The notes under the pieces: model-generated
What the model saw: the letters and a program-made list of their open reading frames with translations, nothing else
Told to the model about the DNA's origin: nothing
Databases searched by the model: none
Assembly (NCBI RefSeq): GCF_003336665.1
Contig: NZ_QPIJ01000015.1
Coordinates: 1-64,000 of the forward strand
DNA: 64,000 nt
Source of the DNA: Vreelandella rituensis
GTDB taxonomy: Bacteria > Pseudomonadota > Gammaproteobacteria > Pseudomonadales > Halomonadaceae
Direction of reading: 5' to 3'
Position numbers and translations under genes: made by a program
Shown: one piece after another, positions 15,211 through 26,406 of the stretch
Numbering within the stretch: position 1 is the stretch's first letter
Layout: the number at the start of each line of letters is the position of its first letter

Positions 15211-15617
15211 GAACGTTAATGGGCTATATCGCCGGCCTGTTGTTTGGCTTGGGGCTGGCGATTTCCGGCATGACCGATCCGGCACGGGTGCTGGGGTTTC
15301 TGGATATCGCCGGTCGCTGGGACCCGACCCTGATGTTTGTACTCGGCGGGGCGGTGGTTACCACCTTCATTGGCTATCGCCTGGTGTTCAAGCGCCTGAA
15401 ACCCCTGTGGGGGGATGCCTTTCAGCTGCCCACACGCCAGGATCTGGATGCCAAGCTATTGGGAGGTGCCGCCTTGTTCGGCATCGGTTGGGGCCTTTCG
15501 GGCTACTGCCCAGGGCCGGCAATCGCCTCTATCGGGGGCTTGACCCTGCCGCTTTTCGCCATGTTGATCGCCATGGTGCTCGGCTGGTTCGCGGCTCGGC
15601 GACTCAGCGCTTCCTAA
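15207..15617 (+). CDS. YeeE/YedE-family (DUF6691) transporter, second half
   Basis: A 136-residue membrane protein starting MRTLMGYIAGLLFGLGLAIS. The ATG overlaps the previous stop by 4 bp. It carries GMTDPARVLGFLD near the N-terminus and the paired signature GLSGYCPGPAIAS, complementary to the GSGCTSGHGVCG motif of its partner. The two halves correspond to one full-length YeeE. It ends the operon; a hairpin terminator follows. Confidence 0.88.
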   Translation: MRTLMGYIAGLLFGLGLAISGMTDPARVLGFLDIAGRWDPTLMFVLGGAVVTTFIGYRLVFKRLKPLWGDAFQLPTRQDLDAKLLGGAALFGIGWGLSGYCPGPAIASIGGLTLPLFAMLIAMVLGWFAARRLSAS

Positions 15618-15649
15618 AAGCCTCGCCAGTCTTCACATTGCCTGAACCT

Positions 15650-15683
15650 AACACCCCTGCCGGCTTGCCGGTGGGGGTGTTTT
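15650..15683 (+). terminator. Terminator after the YeeE/YedE pair
   Basis: A long GC-rich stem (ACACCCCTGCCGG ... GCCGGTGGGGGTGT, with one small bulge) is followed by TTTT. Confidence 0.75.
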
Positions 15684-15823
15684 GCCTGCTGGCTGGGAAC
15701 CAGCCCAAGACATATGGGAAGCTACGACTAATTGCCTTGGCTTGATTAGCTTTGTCTCGGGTGCGGTTAACGCTCGCTTAATGGTGTCTTGGCATGCTTC
15801 ACGCCTATAAGAAGGAAATCTCC

Positions 15824-16525
15824 ATGCACGTACTGCTGATCGAAGATGATGCCCTGGTGGCTTCCGGTATCCGTACCGGACTCATGACATTCGATTTCGT
15901 TGTGGATCATGTCTCCACCATGGCTGACGCACGTCAAGCCATGCAAACCGTGGCCAGCGATGTGGTGATTCTCGACCGGGGCCTGCCGGATGGCGACGGG
16001 ATGAGCTTGCTGGAAGAGTGGCGCACGGCGGGCGTTGCCACACCCATACTGATTCTGACCGCACGCGACGCCGTTCGCGACCGGGTGGATGGCTTGCAAG
16101 GTGGCGCCGATGACTACCTGGTGAAGCCCTTTGATCTCGATGAGCTGGTGGCTCGCTTGCGCGCCTTGCTGCGGCGTGCCGCCGGGCGTTCGAGTGCCAT
16201 GATTCAGCACGGCAGCTTGACCCTCGACCCGAGAGCCCGGGAAATCAGCGTTGACGGTTACCAGGTGCCGCTTTCCCGGCGTGAATTGGTGCTGCTGGAA
16301 ACCTTCCTGCAGGCACCCCGCAGCGTGCTTTCGGCGAATCAGCTGAAAGATAGCTTGTACGGCATGAGCGACGACGTGGAAAGCAATGCACTCAATGTGC
16401 ATATCCATCATTTGCGCCGCAAATTGGGCGCGGGCGTGATCGAGACCGTGCGCGGTCTGGGGTATCGGCTGGGCAAGCCGGAAGCCATTTGCTTGCCGGG
16501 CAGCGTTCCCAAGGGGCAGTTATGA
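15824..16525 (+). CDS. OmpR/PhoB-type response regulator (QseB/PmrA-like)
   Basis: Receiver domain at 1-115 with Asp51 as the phosphoacceptor (VVILDRGLP), acidic Asp8-Asp9 (LIEDD) and the Lys in DYLVKPFD. A winged-helix DNA-binding domain follows (about 130-220, ALNVHIHHLRRKLG ... VRGLGYRL). The ATG has GAAGGAAATCTCC upstream. It overlaps the sensor kinase gene by 4 bp. It stands between two sulfur-metabolism units, so their control is a reasonable guess but is not shown by the sequence. Confidence 0.92.
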   Translation: MHVLLIEDDALVASGIRTGLMTFDFVVDHVSTMADARQAMQTVASDVVILDRGLPDGDGMSLLEEWRTAGVATPILILTARDAVRDRVDGLQGGADDYLVKPFDLDELVARLRALLRRAAGRSSAMIQHGSLTLDPRAREISVDGYQVPLSRRELVLLETFLQAPRSVLSANQLKDSLYGMSDDVESNALNVHIHHLRRKLGAGVIETVRGLGYRLGKPEAICLPGSVPKGQL

Positions 16526-17844
16526 GCCTGCGGTTGCGGCTATTGCTGACCCTGGGTTTGACCTTGGCGTTGCTATGGGGCGTGGCGGCTGCCTGGTTGA
16601 TGCGCGACCTGGAAGCCAAATTGATGGAAACGCTGGATCAGCGCCTGGCCCAGTCGGCGCGCATGGTCGCCGGGTTGATGCTGCAACTGCCCGCCGAGGT
16701 CTGGGATACCGTTGACCAGCAGACATTGTCGATTCCGCCGATTGAAGGGCTGGCCTGCCAGGTGCACTCCCCGAGTGGCGAAGTGATGGCACGCACCCAT
16801 GCCGATATGGATGATATCTTGGCTCGGGGAGAGCAGGGGCATACCTACCGCAAGGAAGGCGACATGACCTGGCGCGTTTTCACCTATGAGCGCGAGGGGC
16901 TGACCATCATCACGGCGGACCGCATGGATGAACGCGCGCTACTGCTCAGGGATGTGATCAAGGTCGCGGTGGTGCCCTTCATCGTGGCGCTGGTCGGCAG
17001 TTTGGTAGCGCTGTGGTTAGGCATTTGGCGCGGGTTGGCGCCACTGACCAGGCTGCGCGCCTCGCTCGAGCGCCGCGACCCGGACGCCCTGGCGCCGGTG
17101 TCAACCTACGGCATTCCCCATGAGATTCGTCCTCTGATCGAGACCCTCAATGGCTTGCTGGTAAGAGTGCAGCAGACCCTGGTACGTGAGCAGCGCTTCA
17201 CCAACGATGCCGCCCATGAATTACGCACCCCGCTGACGGCGGTGAAAACTCATTTGCAGGTGGCAAAACGGGTAAATGGCGATGCCGCTCGGGAGTCGCT
17301 TGAACATGCCGAACAGGGCGTTGCTCGCCTGGCCTGCACGCTGGATCAACTGCTGACGCTGGCCCGGGTGGAAGGGCGCCTGGGCTTTGATGACGGTGAG
17401 CCAAGCAGGGTGGCGGATATCGTCGAATTGGCCATCGCCGATACCAATACGCCGGATGCCAGGCGTTTTACGCTGCCTGATATCTGGCCTGAGGCGACAT
17501 TGGCGATGCCGCGTGAATTGGCGATCACCGCCTTGCGTAACTTGCTGGATAACGCCTTGCGCCATGGCCCGGACGATACGCCGGTAAAGCTGAGCGCCGA
17601 ATTAAGCCATGCCGGACGCTGCATGACGTTTTGCGTCAGTGATCAAGGACAAGGCATTGCGGCACAGGCGCTGGCGCAACTGCCCCGACGTTTCTGGCGG
17701 GCCGGAAGCCAGCAGGGCAGCGGCTTGGGGCTGGCGATCGTTGCCGCCATCGCCGAGCGTTTCGATGGGGGCATCGCGTTTTTCAGCCCGCCCGGTGGCG
17801 GCCTGCAAGTACAATTGACGGTGCCGATTATCGATCTCGACTAG
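16522..17844 (+). CDS. Sensor histidine kinase (QseC/PmrB-like)
   Basis: A 440-residue inner-membrane kinase: TM1 about 7-27, a periplasmic sensor of roughly 120 residues, TM2 about 146-168, a HAMP-like linker, the HisKA H-box with His232 (DAAHELRTPLTAVK), and the ATPase domain with N-box (LRNLLDNALRHG) and G-boxes (DQGQGI, GSGLGLAIV). It phosphorylates the response regulator encoded just upstream; the genes overlap by ATGA. The signal is unknown. The tsdBA-like cytochrome genes begin 30 bp downstream, so read-through transcription is possible. Confidence 0.92.
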   Translation: MSLRLRLLLTLGLTLALLWGVAAAWLMRDLEAKLMETLDQRLAQSARMVAGLMLQLPAEVWDTVDQQTLSIPPIEGLACQVHSPSGEVMARTHADMDDILARGEQGHTYRKEGDMTWRVFTYEREGLTIITADRMDERALLLRDVIKVAVVPFIVALVGSLVALWLGIWRGLAPLTRLRASLERRDPDALAPVSTYGIPHEIRPLIETLNGLLVRVQQTLVREQRFTNDAAHELRTPLTAVKTHLQVAKRVNGDAARESLEHAEQGVARLACTLDQLLTLARVEGRLGFDDGEPSRVADIVELAIADTNTPDARRFTLPDIWPEATLAMPRELAITALRNLLDNALRHGPDDTPVKLSAELSHAGRCMTFCVSDQGQGIAAQALAQLPRRFWRAGSQQGSGLGLAIVAAIAERFDGGIAFFSPPGGGLQVQLTVPIIDLD

Positions 17845-17874
17845 GATCAATATAATCACAAGAGGGAGAAAGTA

Positions 17875-18525
17875 ATGAACAAGACAGTGATAAAAGGGCT
17901 CGGGCTGTTGTTGGGGACCGGCTTGAATGCCGGGGCTGCCATGGCCCTGGAGGGTGATGCTCAGCGTGGTCAGGAAGCGAGTGCCACCTGCGTGGCCTGT
18001 CATCAAGCGGATGGTAGCGGTATGAACGTGCCTGGCGGTGAATCCTGGCCGCGCCTGGCGGGGCTGGATAGCGGCTATATCGTCAAGCAGCTTCATGATT
18101 TCCAGGAAGGTCGCCGTGAAAATGCCAGCATGACGCTGTTTGCCAATATGCTCGATGATCAGCAAATCGCGGATGTGGCGGCCTACTATTCCCAGATGCC
18201 GGTGACACCTGCCCAAGGGGGTGAAGAGGTAGATGACGCCTTGCTCGAGCGCGGCGAACAGTTGGCGAATCGGGGTGATTGGGATGCCTACATTGTGTCC
18301 TGCAAGAGTTGCCATGGGCCGGGCAGTGAAGGCGTGGGAAGCGATTTTCCGGGCATTGCCAGCCAGCATGCGGGGTATATCACCGCCCAACTGGAGGCTT
18401 GGAAGAACGATGAGCGCAGTAACGACCCCCAAAACTTGATGGGAGCGATTGCCAAACGTATGAGCGACGAGGATATTCAGGCTGTCTCCGCCTGGCTTTC
18501 CCGTCAATCCGTGACCGCCGAATAA
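17875..18525 (+). CDS. Dihaem cytochrome c4-like protein (TsdB-like electron acceptor)
   Basis: A Sec signal peptide ends at about AAMA-LEG. Two class I cytochrome domains each carry a haem-binding CxxCH (CVACH near 43, CKSCH near 144) and a distal Met region (MTLFANML, LMGAIAKRM). The size and two-domain layout fit cytochrome c4. Because a thiosulfate dehydrogenase-type gene follows 12 bp later, it is likely the TsdB-type partner that takes electrons from tetrathionate formation in the periplasm. GGGAG precedes the ATG. Confidence 0.9.
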   Translation: MNKTVIKGLGLLLGTGLNAGAAMALEGDAQRGQEASATCVACHQADGSGMNVPGGESWPRLAGLDSGYIVKQLHDFQEGRRENASMTLFANMLDDQQIADVAAYYSQMPVTPAQGGEEVDDALLERGEQLANRGDWDAYIVSCKSCHGPGSEGVGSDFPGIASQHAGYITAQLEAWKNDERSNDPQNLMGAIAKRMSDEDIQAVSAWLSRQSVTAE

Positions 18526-18537
18526 GGGAGAATGACC

Positions 18538-19584
18538 ATGAAACTATCGAAAATTACCTTGGCGGTACTGGGCGCCTCGTTGGCCGCCGGCCTTGGCGTG
18601 ACGGCTTATGCGGCCAGCGGCCAAAGCGGTGGAGCTGAACAGCCTTATCAGGGGCTGACGGCGCTGGGATACCCGGCGCCACAGGAAGGCCAGCTGGTTC
18701 ATGTGCCTCCCACCATGGCCGACCTGGAGGAGGCGGATATCCATCCTGAGCTCAAGAAGGTGATCCGGCGAGGCTACGAGCTGTTCACCGATACTCAGCA
18801 GCTGCGTGGTAAAAACGTCTTCAATGACATGAACTGTTCCAGCTGCCATTTGGGAGAAGGTCGCCAGCCGTTCAGTGCGCCCATTTGGCCAGCGGCGATT
18901 ACGCTGCCGGGCTTTCGCGGCAAGAACCAGCATGTCAACAATCTTGAAGAACGCATTGCCGGCTGCTTTGCTTATTCGATGAATGGCACGCCGCCAGAGT
19001 ATGGCAGCGACGATATGCTCGCGCTTTCCGCCTACCATCAGTGGCTGGCTACCGGCGCGCCCATGTACCCTGACCAGCCAATCTACGGGCGCGGCTTCCC
19101 GGCGCCCCCAGAACCCGAGCTGGAGCCGGACTACGCGCGCGGTGAGGAGGTCTACCAGGCGCAGTGCACCATCTGTCACCAGGACGATGGCGCCGGCCAC
19201 TATGAAGACGGTGAATATGTCTTCCCGGCGTTGTGGGGCGATGGTTCCAACAACTGGGGCGCGGGCATCGTGCGCACCCACACCGCCGCCGGGTTCATCA
19301 AGAACAACATGCCGCTGGGCCAGCCCAATTCACTTTCCGACCAGCAGGCATGGGATGTCGCCTACTACATGGTGAGCCAGGAACGCCCTCAGGATCCGCG
19401 TTACACCGGGGATGTGGATGAAACGCTGGAACTGTTCGGTCCGACGTTCCATCGCAACTCGCGCTATGGCGAAGTGCGTGAACATGATGACCATCGCCTT
19501 GCCGATCATGCCAACACCGGGGAAAAGGATTTTCTCAAGCCCTGGAATGTCGGGATGCCGCGTTTTGAAGAGCTGAGCGAGTGA
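18538..19584 (+). CDS. tsdA: Thiosulfate dehydrogenase, tetrathionate-forming
   Basis: A 348-residue periplasmic dihaem cytochrome. After the signal peptide (cleavage near AYA-ASG) there are two CxxCH sites (about 100-104 CSSCH and 210-214 CTICH). Between them is AGCFAYSMNG with Cys143, which matches the TsdA segment carrying the unusual Cys ligand of the catalytic haem. TsdA couples two thiosulfates to tetrathionate. ATG 18538 is preferred over 18532 because the GGGAG box directly abuts the latter. It pairs with the cytochrome c4-like gene upstream. Confidence 0.88.
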   Translation: MKLSKITLAVLGASLAAGLGVTAYAASGQSGGAEQPYQGLTALGYPAPQEGQLVHVPPTMADLEEADIHPELKKVIRRGYELFTDTQQLRGKNVFNDMNCSSCHLGEGRQPFSAPIWPAAITLPGFRGKNQHVNNLEERIAGCFAYSMNGTPPEYGSDDMLALSAYHQWLATGAPMYPDQPIYGRGFPAPPEPELEPDYARGEEVYQAQCTICHQDDGAGHYEDGEYVFPALWGDGSNNWGAGIVRTHTAAGFIKNNMPLGQPNSLSDQQAWDVAYYMVSQERPQDPRYTGDVDETLELFGPTFHRNSRYGEVREHDDHRLADHANTGEKDFLKPWNVGMPRFEELSE

Positions 19585-19615
19585 GGATTTAATAACGAGC
19601 AACCAGCATCGGCAA

Positions 19616-19647
19616 AGCGCCCGCCTGAAGCCTCTCAGGTGGGCGCT
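19616..19647. terminator. Long hairpin between convergent tsdA and dsbG
   Basis: Perfect 13-bp arms (19616-19628 and 19635-19647) form a strong stem between the convergent genes. The T-tract is weak on the plus strand and short on the minus strand, so it may act in both directions. Confidence 0.7.
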
Positions 19648-19674
19648 TGCGGTTGAACTTGGTTCGTGGTGGCT

Positions 19675-20487
19675 CTACTCGGACTGGGGTGACGCCCCGC
19701 CCATCATTTCGACCAATCGCTCTTCACTGGGCACTCCCTGTACCCGGTCGATACGCAAGGTGCCGTTTTCGTTGCGGCGTTGAAAAGCGCTGGTCGGCGT
19801 GGCGTAGAGGCCCAATTCTTCAAATAGCTGATTATTGGCATAGACCTGTTCTTCGATCACGCGCGGCTGGGCACTGGCCTGGATGGACTTGCCCATTTCG
19901 CTATGCTCATGCAGGGCGTGTGCCGGATCATCGGCACCTAACAGGGCGGCAGCCTTGCCGGGGCTGTCAGGTTGCAATATACCCACCATGATATGACGCA
20001 ACTGTACCTTGCCGGCATCTACCCAGGGGCGAGTCTGCTCCCAGAACTGCTGGCAGTAGGGGCAGTTGGCGTCGGTAAAGGTATAGATCACGTGCGGGGC
20101 ATCACGCTCGCCATCCTGAATCCAGTGGCTGTCTTCCAGTGCCTGCCATGTCTGGGCTTCCAATGGGGCGCGAACGTGTTCATCCAGCTGTGGCTCGGTC
20201 AGGTTGGCGCCTTCGCCATCCATAAGCGTACCCAGTACCGCATGCTCGCCATCCGGCGTCAGGTAGATCGCCATTTCACGCCCCTGGGTGCTGGCGCCAA
20301 AGCCGCGCATGCCGCCGGGCGCCTCGAACTGGCCGTGAATTTCCATGCCCTGGTCGGCTAATGCCTGTATCGGCGCGGGCAATGGTTCGGCGGCCTGGGC
20401 AAGGCTGCCCATGGCCAGTGAAACGCCGGCCAGGGCGGGCAGGGCGAATCGTTTGTGGAACGGTAAGGCGGTGGTCGGTAATGACAT
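19675..20487 (-). CDS. dsbG: Periplasmic disulfide isomerase/chaperone DsbG
   Basis: A signal peptide ends at about AQA-AEP. An N-terminal dimerisation region is followed by a thioredoxin-type domain with the redox motif CPYC (142-145, TDANCPYCQQFW) and the cis-Pro loop (LYATPTSAF). The family keeps single cysteines reduced in periplasmic proteins and is re-reduced by DsbD. At 270 residues it has the usual length. It converges on tsdA and is unrelated to katG in operon structure. DsbC is the alternative; length and sequence favour DsbG. Confidence 0.87.
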   Translation of the reverse strand: MSLPTTALPFHKRFALPALAGVSLAMGSLAQAAEPLPAPIQALADQGMEIHGQFEAPGGMRGFGASTQGREMAIYLTPDGEHAVLGTLMDGEGANLTEPQLDEHVRAPLEAQTWQALEDSHWIQDGERDAPHVIYTFTDANCPYCQQFWEQTRPWVDAGKVQLRHIMVGILQPDSPGKAAALLGADDPAHALHEHSEMGKSIQASAQPRVIEEQVYANNQLFEELGLYATPTSAFQRRNENGTLRIDRVQGVPSEERLVEMMGGASPQSE

Positions 20488-20581
20488 GAGATTCCTCGTC
20501 GGGGTAATGATTATGGCGGCATCTTCTCATGAGTTCATTAGCGGCGTATGAGTTCCATGGGGGATGAGGCCCCTTGCCACG

Positions 20582-20611
20582 AAAAAAATAACCGCGAACT
20601 ATGTCGCGGTT
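20582..20611 (-). terminator. Terminator of katG
   Basis: On the minus strand AACCGCGA/TCGCGGTT arms (20590-20611) are followed by a T-rich run (20582-20589). A smaller stem lies just upstream. Confidence 0.85.
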
Positions 20612-20644
20612 AAGAGAGCTTAACGCTCTAAGCGATGCGCTTGA

Positions 20645-23219
<2,575 letters not shown>

Positions 23220-23651
23220 TCAGCCAAGTGTCCGTAGTTTTCCGCTTGGCTCCTTGAATGATTCGGTAGAGATTCCGAAGCGTTCCGAAAGCTCGCAGAT
23301 CTGGCGCCAGTTCAGCTTGCGGTGCCCAGCGAGAATGGCTGAAACCACGGATTGGGCCCCGACTTCAGACAGGTCGCTCTGCGAGATATGATGTTCCTGC
23401 ATTAAGTAGCGAAGCACCTCTGTGCCAGACACATCCGGCAGTGGGCGGTTTTCTTCATCGTAAGCCTCGATGATATCGCCTAGCCGGCCAGCCAAGCTGG
23501 CCAGAGGATGAGATTCATCGTCGCCGATAAGATCGAGGATTTCATCCAGCGCCTCGACCCGAGTGTCATACTCAGCTTCGCAGGACGGCATGCTGAGGAG
23601 AGGAGCAAGATAGCCCCAGTGCTCGGTCGCTTGTTCAACTAGTGCGTGCAT
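23220..23651 (-). CDS. higA: HigA-type antitoxin
   Basis: A 143-residue antitoxin of the COG5499 HigA type. The N-terminal ~85 residues are acidic and helical, and the C-terminal part has a Cro/C1-like HTH (QSDLSEVGAQSVVSAILAGHRKLNWRQICEL). ATG 23651 is chosen: it lies 2 bp after the toxin stop with AAAGGAG directly upstream. The antitoxin should neutralise HigB and repress the operon through the palindromes at 23978-24007. Confidence 0.9.
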   Translation of the reverse strand: MHALVEQATEHWGYLAPLLSMPSCEAEYDTRVEALDEILDLIGDDESHPLASLAGRLGDIIEAYDEENRPLPDVSGTEVLRYLMQEHHISQSDLSEVGAQSVVSAILAGHRKLNWRQICELSERFGISTESFKEPSGKLRTLG

Positions 23652-23653
23652 AA

Positions 23654-23944
23654 TCACTCCTTTTTCCACTTGTCCTTGTCATACTCTTTATGAGTGAGGA
23701 CATAGCGGATATAGACTCTCTTGGCTTTATACTGGACGACAGCGATGAGCCGTAATTTGTTGCCGCCTATATCAAAAACATGGAAGTTGCCGACCTTGTC
23801 GGTGGCTGGGAACAAGCTTTTCATGGCGTCGAAGTCTTTTGGATCATTGGACTTCATCAGCCGATACCATGTATCTAACGCATTGGTGGCATTTGGATGT
23901 TTCTCTTTAGCTTCCCATATTCGTTTTTGGGTAATGACATGCAT
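23654..23944 (-). CDS. higB: HigB-type toxin (mRNA interferase)
   Basis: A 96-residue HigB-family protein of the RelE superfamily (MHVITQKRIWEAKEKHP ... VFDIGGNKLRLIAVVQY ... VYIRYVLTHKEYDKDK). The C-terminal His-Lys-Glu-Tyr region fits the ribosome-dependent mRNA cleavage site. Toxin-first order, with higA 2 bp downstream, is typical of higBA. The frame is intact, unlike the other toxin-antitoxin pair at the window start. Confidence 0.92.
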   Translation of the reverse strand: MHVITQKRIWEAKEKHPNATNALDTWYRLMKSNDPKDFDAMKSLFPATDKVGNFHVFDIGGNKLRLIAVVQYKAKRVYIRYVLTHKEYDKDKWKKE

Positions 23945-23977
23945 CTGGTGATGTCCCTTTATTCGACAGTCATTTTA

Positions 23978-24007
23978 TAGCAAATTGCTATAAATAGCAA
24001 ATTGCTA
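23978..24007. promoter_or_regulatory. Tandem 13-bp palindromes: higBA operator
   Basis: Two identical 13-bp near-palindromes (TAGCAAATTGCTA) lie at 23978-23990 and 23995-24007, 17 bp apart centre to centre, overlapping minus-strand promoter-like boxes (TATAAA near the first copy). This is the expected place for HigA autorepression. Confidence 0.75.
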
Positions 24008-24061
24008 TAGTGCAAGGTAGGTCGCATGAAAAGCAGCAGCTTTGTCAGGACGGTGCCTTAA

Positions 24062-25816
24062 TCATGCTTCACTCACCAGCCAGCGGATGGCGTAGGGCGG
24101 CAAAGGCGTGTCGGCGGACCAGTCTGGAGCATTAGGGTCGATCGAGCGCCACTGACTTTGGTTGAGCCGCATGGTCAATGTCTCGCCGCCCAGGTTCAGA
24201 TCGAACGGCTGGTCGGTGACGTTATACAGTGCCAGCAGGCGGCGGCCATCGGGCAGGGGGCCGCGCTCGACGGCCAATAGTTCATCGGGCGCGGGCAGTA
24301 CCCGCTGCGGGGCGCTTGGATGAAAGCAGGGCTCATCGCGACGCTGCTCAAGCAAGCGATTGAGTGCGGTAAATACCTCATGGTTAGGCGTCGTGGCGCT
24401 GTCCAGCAGCGGTTCCAGTTCCTTCAACTGCCAGCGACGGCGGTTGATCGAACGTAGCCTGCCGCTGCGCTCCACGCCTTCCAGGTCGTTGGGGGTGGCG
24501 GTCAGGCTGTGCAGATAGAGGGCGGGAATTCCCTGCAAGCTGAGCATGATTGCCTGGCTACACAGAAAGCGTGTCACCTGCCAAGGGTCGGCGCCTCGAT
24601 GGGTGCCTTGCATGGCCTCAAACCAGGTAATGTTGATTTCATAGGGAATATCGCCGCCTTCGGGGTGGCTGCGCATGCTGATAAATCCGCCGAAACGGCG
24701 CATCAATTCCAGCAGGGCATCGCGTTCGTGGTCGGGCAACAGGCCTTCCAGTGGCCGCACCCCGATACCGTCATGGCTGGCGGTGAAATTGAGGTAGGTG
24801 CAGGCGGGTGGCAGGGGCGGCAAGCTTTTCAGCCATTCACGCAGCGTGCCGGCCTCGCCGCGGGTCAGTGTGTGCAACAGCAAGGGCGGCAAGGTGAACT
24901 GATAGATCATGTGAGCTTCATCCGGCTCGCTGCTGTCAGTGCGCTCAAGGCCAAAATAGCTGATGTTTTCCGTGTGCGGCACGTTGGTTTCGGTCACCAG
25001 TAAGGTGCCGGGGGCAACGTGATCCACCAGGGCACGCAATAGGCGGACCACCGTATGAGTTTCCGGTAGGTGGACGCAGGCGGTACCCGGGCGTTTCCAG
25101 AGAAAGGCGATGGCATCCAGGCGAATGATGCGCGCGCCCTGCGCCAGGTAGAACAGCAGAATGTCGACGAATTCCAGCAGCACGTCCGGATTGGCGAAGT
25201 TGAGATCGATCTGGTCGTCGGAGAAGGTGGCCCAAAGATGCCGGGTGCCGCGCCGAGTGACAACAGGCACCAGCAGCGGCGTGCTGCGGGGTCGCACGAC
25301 CTGAGATAAATCGGTCTCGGGGTCGAATTCCAGGAAGTAATCCCGCCCCGGCAAGCTATCGCTGAGATAATCCACGAACCACAGCGACTCCCGGGAGATG
25401 TGGTTGAGGATCAGGTCCACCATCACATCGTAATGCTCGGCCAGGGCGCGGATATGCGACCAGTCGCCGAGCGCTGGATTGACTTCCCGGTAATCGATCA
25501 CCGAAAAGCCGTCGTCGCTGCTCCAGGGAAAGAACGGCAGAAGGTGAACGCCGCTGATACGCTGGCCCAGGCGTTGTCGGATGAACGCTTCCAGCACCTC
25601 GAGCGGTGGGCGCGACTCATCGATGATCGAGTCACCGTAACTGATTAGCCAGAGATCCTTTTCACTCCAGGCAGGGGCGGCTTGTTGAACGTTCTGGCTT
25701 TCTTGGGCGTTCTGGTACTTCTGAACAAGACGCCGCAAGCGTTGCAGCACTTCGTCGGCGCCTGGGCCGTAAAGATGGGTCAAGTGATGATGGGCGATGG
25801 TATCAAAGGCTGACAT
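24062..25816 (-). CDS. GH13 sucrose-phosphorylase family; likely glucosylglycerate phosphorylase
   Basis: A 584-residue GH13_18-type protein. Catalytic residues are visible: nucleophile Asp234 (RLDAIAFLWK), acid/base Glu276 (VTETNVPHTENI) and the transition-state Asp349 (TASHDGIGVRP). Family members phosphorolyse sucrose, sucrose-6-phosphate, glucosylglycerol or glucosylglycerate (E. coli YcjM type). Because gpgS and gpgP occur 11 kb away, glucosylglycerate is the likely substrate, giving glucose-1-phosphate and glycerate when osmotic stress ends. ATG 25816 has GGGAG upstream. Specificity is inferred; sucrose phosphorylase is the main alternative. Confidence 0.85.
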   Translation of the reverse strand: MSAFDTIAHHHLTHLYGPGADEVLQRLRRLVQKYQNAQESQNVQQAAPAWSEKDLWLISYGDSIIDESRPPLEVLEAFIRQRLGQRISGVHLLPFFPWSSDDGFSVIDYREVNPALGDWSHIRALAEHYDVMVDLILNHISRESLWFVDYLSDSLPGRDYFLEFDPETDLSQVVRPRSTPLLVPVVTRRGTRHLWATFSDDQIDLNFANPDVLLEFVDILLFYLAQGARIIRLDAIAFLWKRPGTACVHLPETHTVVRLLRALVDHVAPGTLLVTETNVPHTENISYFGLERTDSSEPDEAHMIYQFTLPPLLLHTLTRGEAGTLREWLKSLPPLPPACTYLNFTASHDGIGVRPLEGLLPDHERDALLELMRRFGGFISMRSHPEGGDIPYEINITWFEAMQGTHRGADPWQVTRFLCSQAIMLSLQGIPALYLHSLTATPNDLEGVERSGRLRSINRRRWQLKELEPLLDSATTPNHEVFTALNRLLEQRRDEPCFHPSAPQRVLPAPDELLAVERGPLPDGRRLLALYNVTDQPFDLNLGGETLTMRLNQSQWRSIDPNAPDWSADTPLPPYAIRWLVSEA

Positions 25817-25944
25817 GAAAAGACTCCCGCACAAACAGATGCCACAGACACTGCAGCCTGTAGGTCAAGTCGTTACAATGAGAAAATAAATCGCTTACTC
25901 GTGCTCGCGTATCGGGCTCGGGTCTACAACAGGTTGTGACTCTC

Positions 25945-26406
25945 ATGCATTGCCCTTTTTGTGGTGCCAACGACACTCGAGTGACGGATTCACGCCTGGT
26001 GGTGGATGGCGACCAGGTACGCCGACGCCGCCAATGTGCCAATTGTAGCGAGCGTTTTACCACTTATGAAACCGCCGAGCTGGTGATGCCTCGGGTGGTC
26101 AAGTCCGATGGTTCGCGCGAAACCTTCGATGAAGCCAAGCTGCGTGGAGGAATGCTGCGTGCCCTGGAAAAACGCCCGGTCAGCGCGGAAGATATCGAAG
26201 CGGCGGTGGAGCGTATTCGCCAGAGCCTGCGTGCCCGAGGTGAACGTGAAGTCCAGGCGCGGGATGTGGGCGAAACAGTGATGCAGACCCTCAAGCAACT
26301 GGACCAGGTGGCGTATATTCGCTTCGCTTCGGTATATCGAAAATTTCAGGACCTGGACGAATTTCGCGCGGAAATCGACCGAATTTCCCAGGAGCCGAAA
26401 TCTTGA
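25945..26406 (+). CDS. nrdR: Transcriptional repressor NrdR
   Basis: An N-terminal zinc ribbon with two CxxC pairs (MHCPFCG ... [12 protein letters not shown]) is followed by an ATP-cone domain ([22 protein letters not shown]). NrdR senses ATP/dATP and represses ribonucleotide reductase genes through NrdR boxes. The protein is 153 residues, the normal length. It begins the nrdR-ribD cluster that is common in gammaproteobacteria; the ribD TTG overlaps its stop. Confidence 0.97.
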   Translation: MHCPFCGANDTRVTDSRLVVDGDQVRRRRQCANCSERFTTYETAELVMPRVVKSDGSRETFDEAKLRGGMLRALEKRPVSAEDIEAAVERIRQSLRARGEREVQARDVGETVMQTLKQLDQVAYIRFASVYRKFQDLDEFRAEIDRISQEPKS

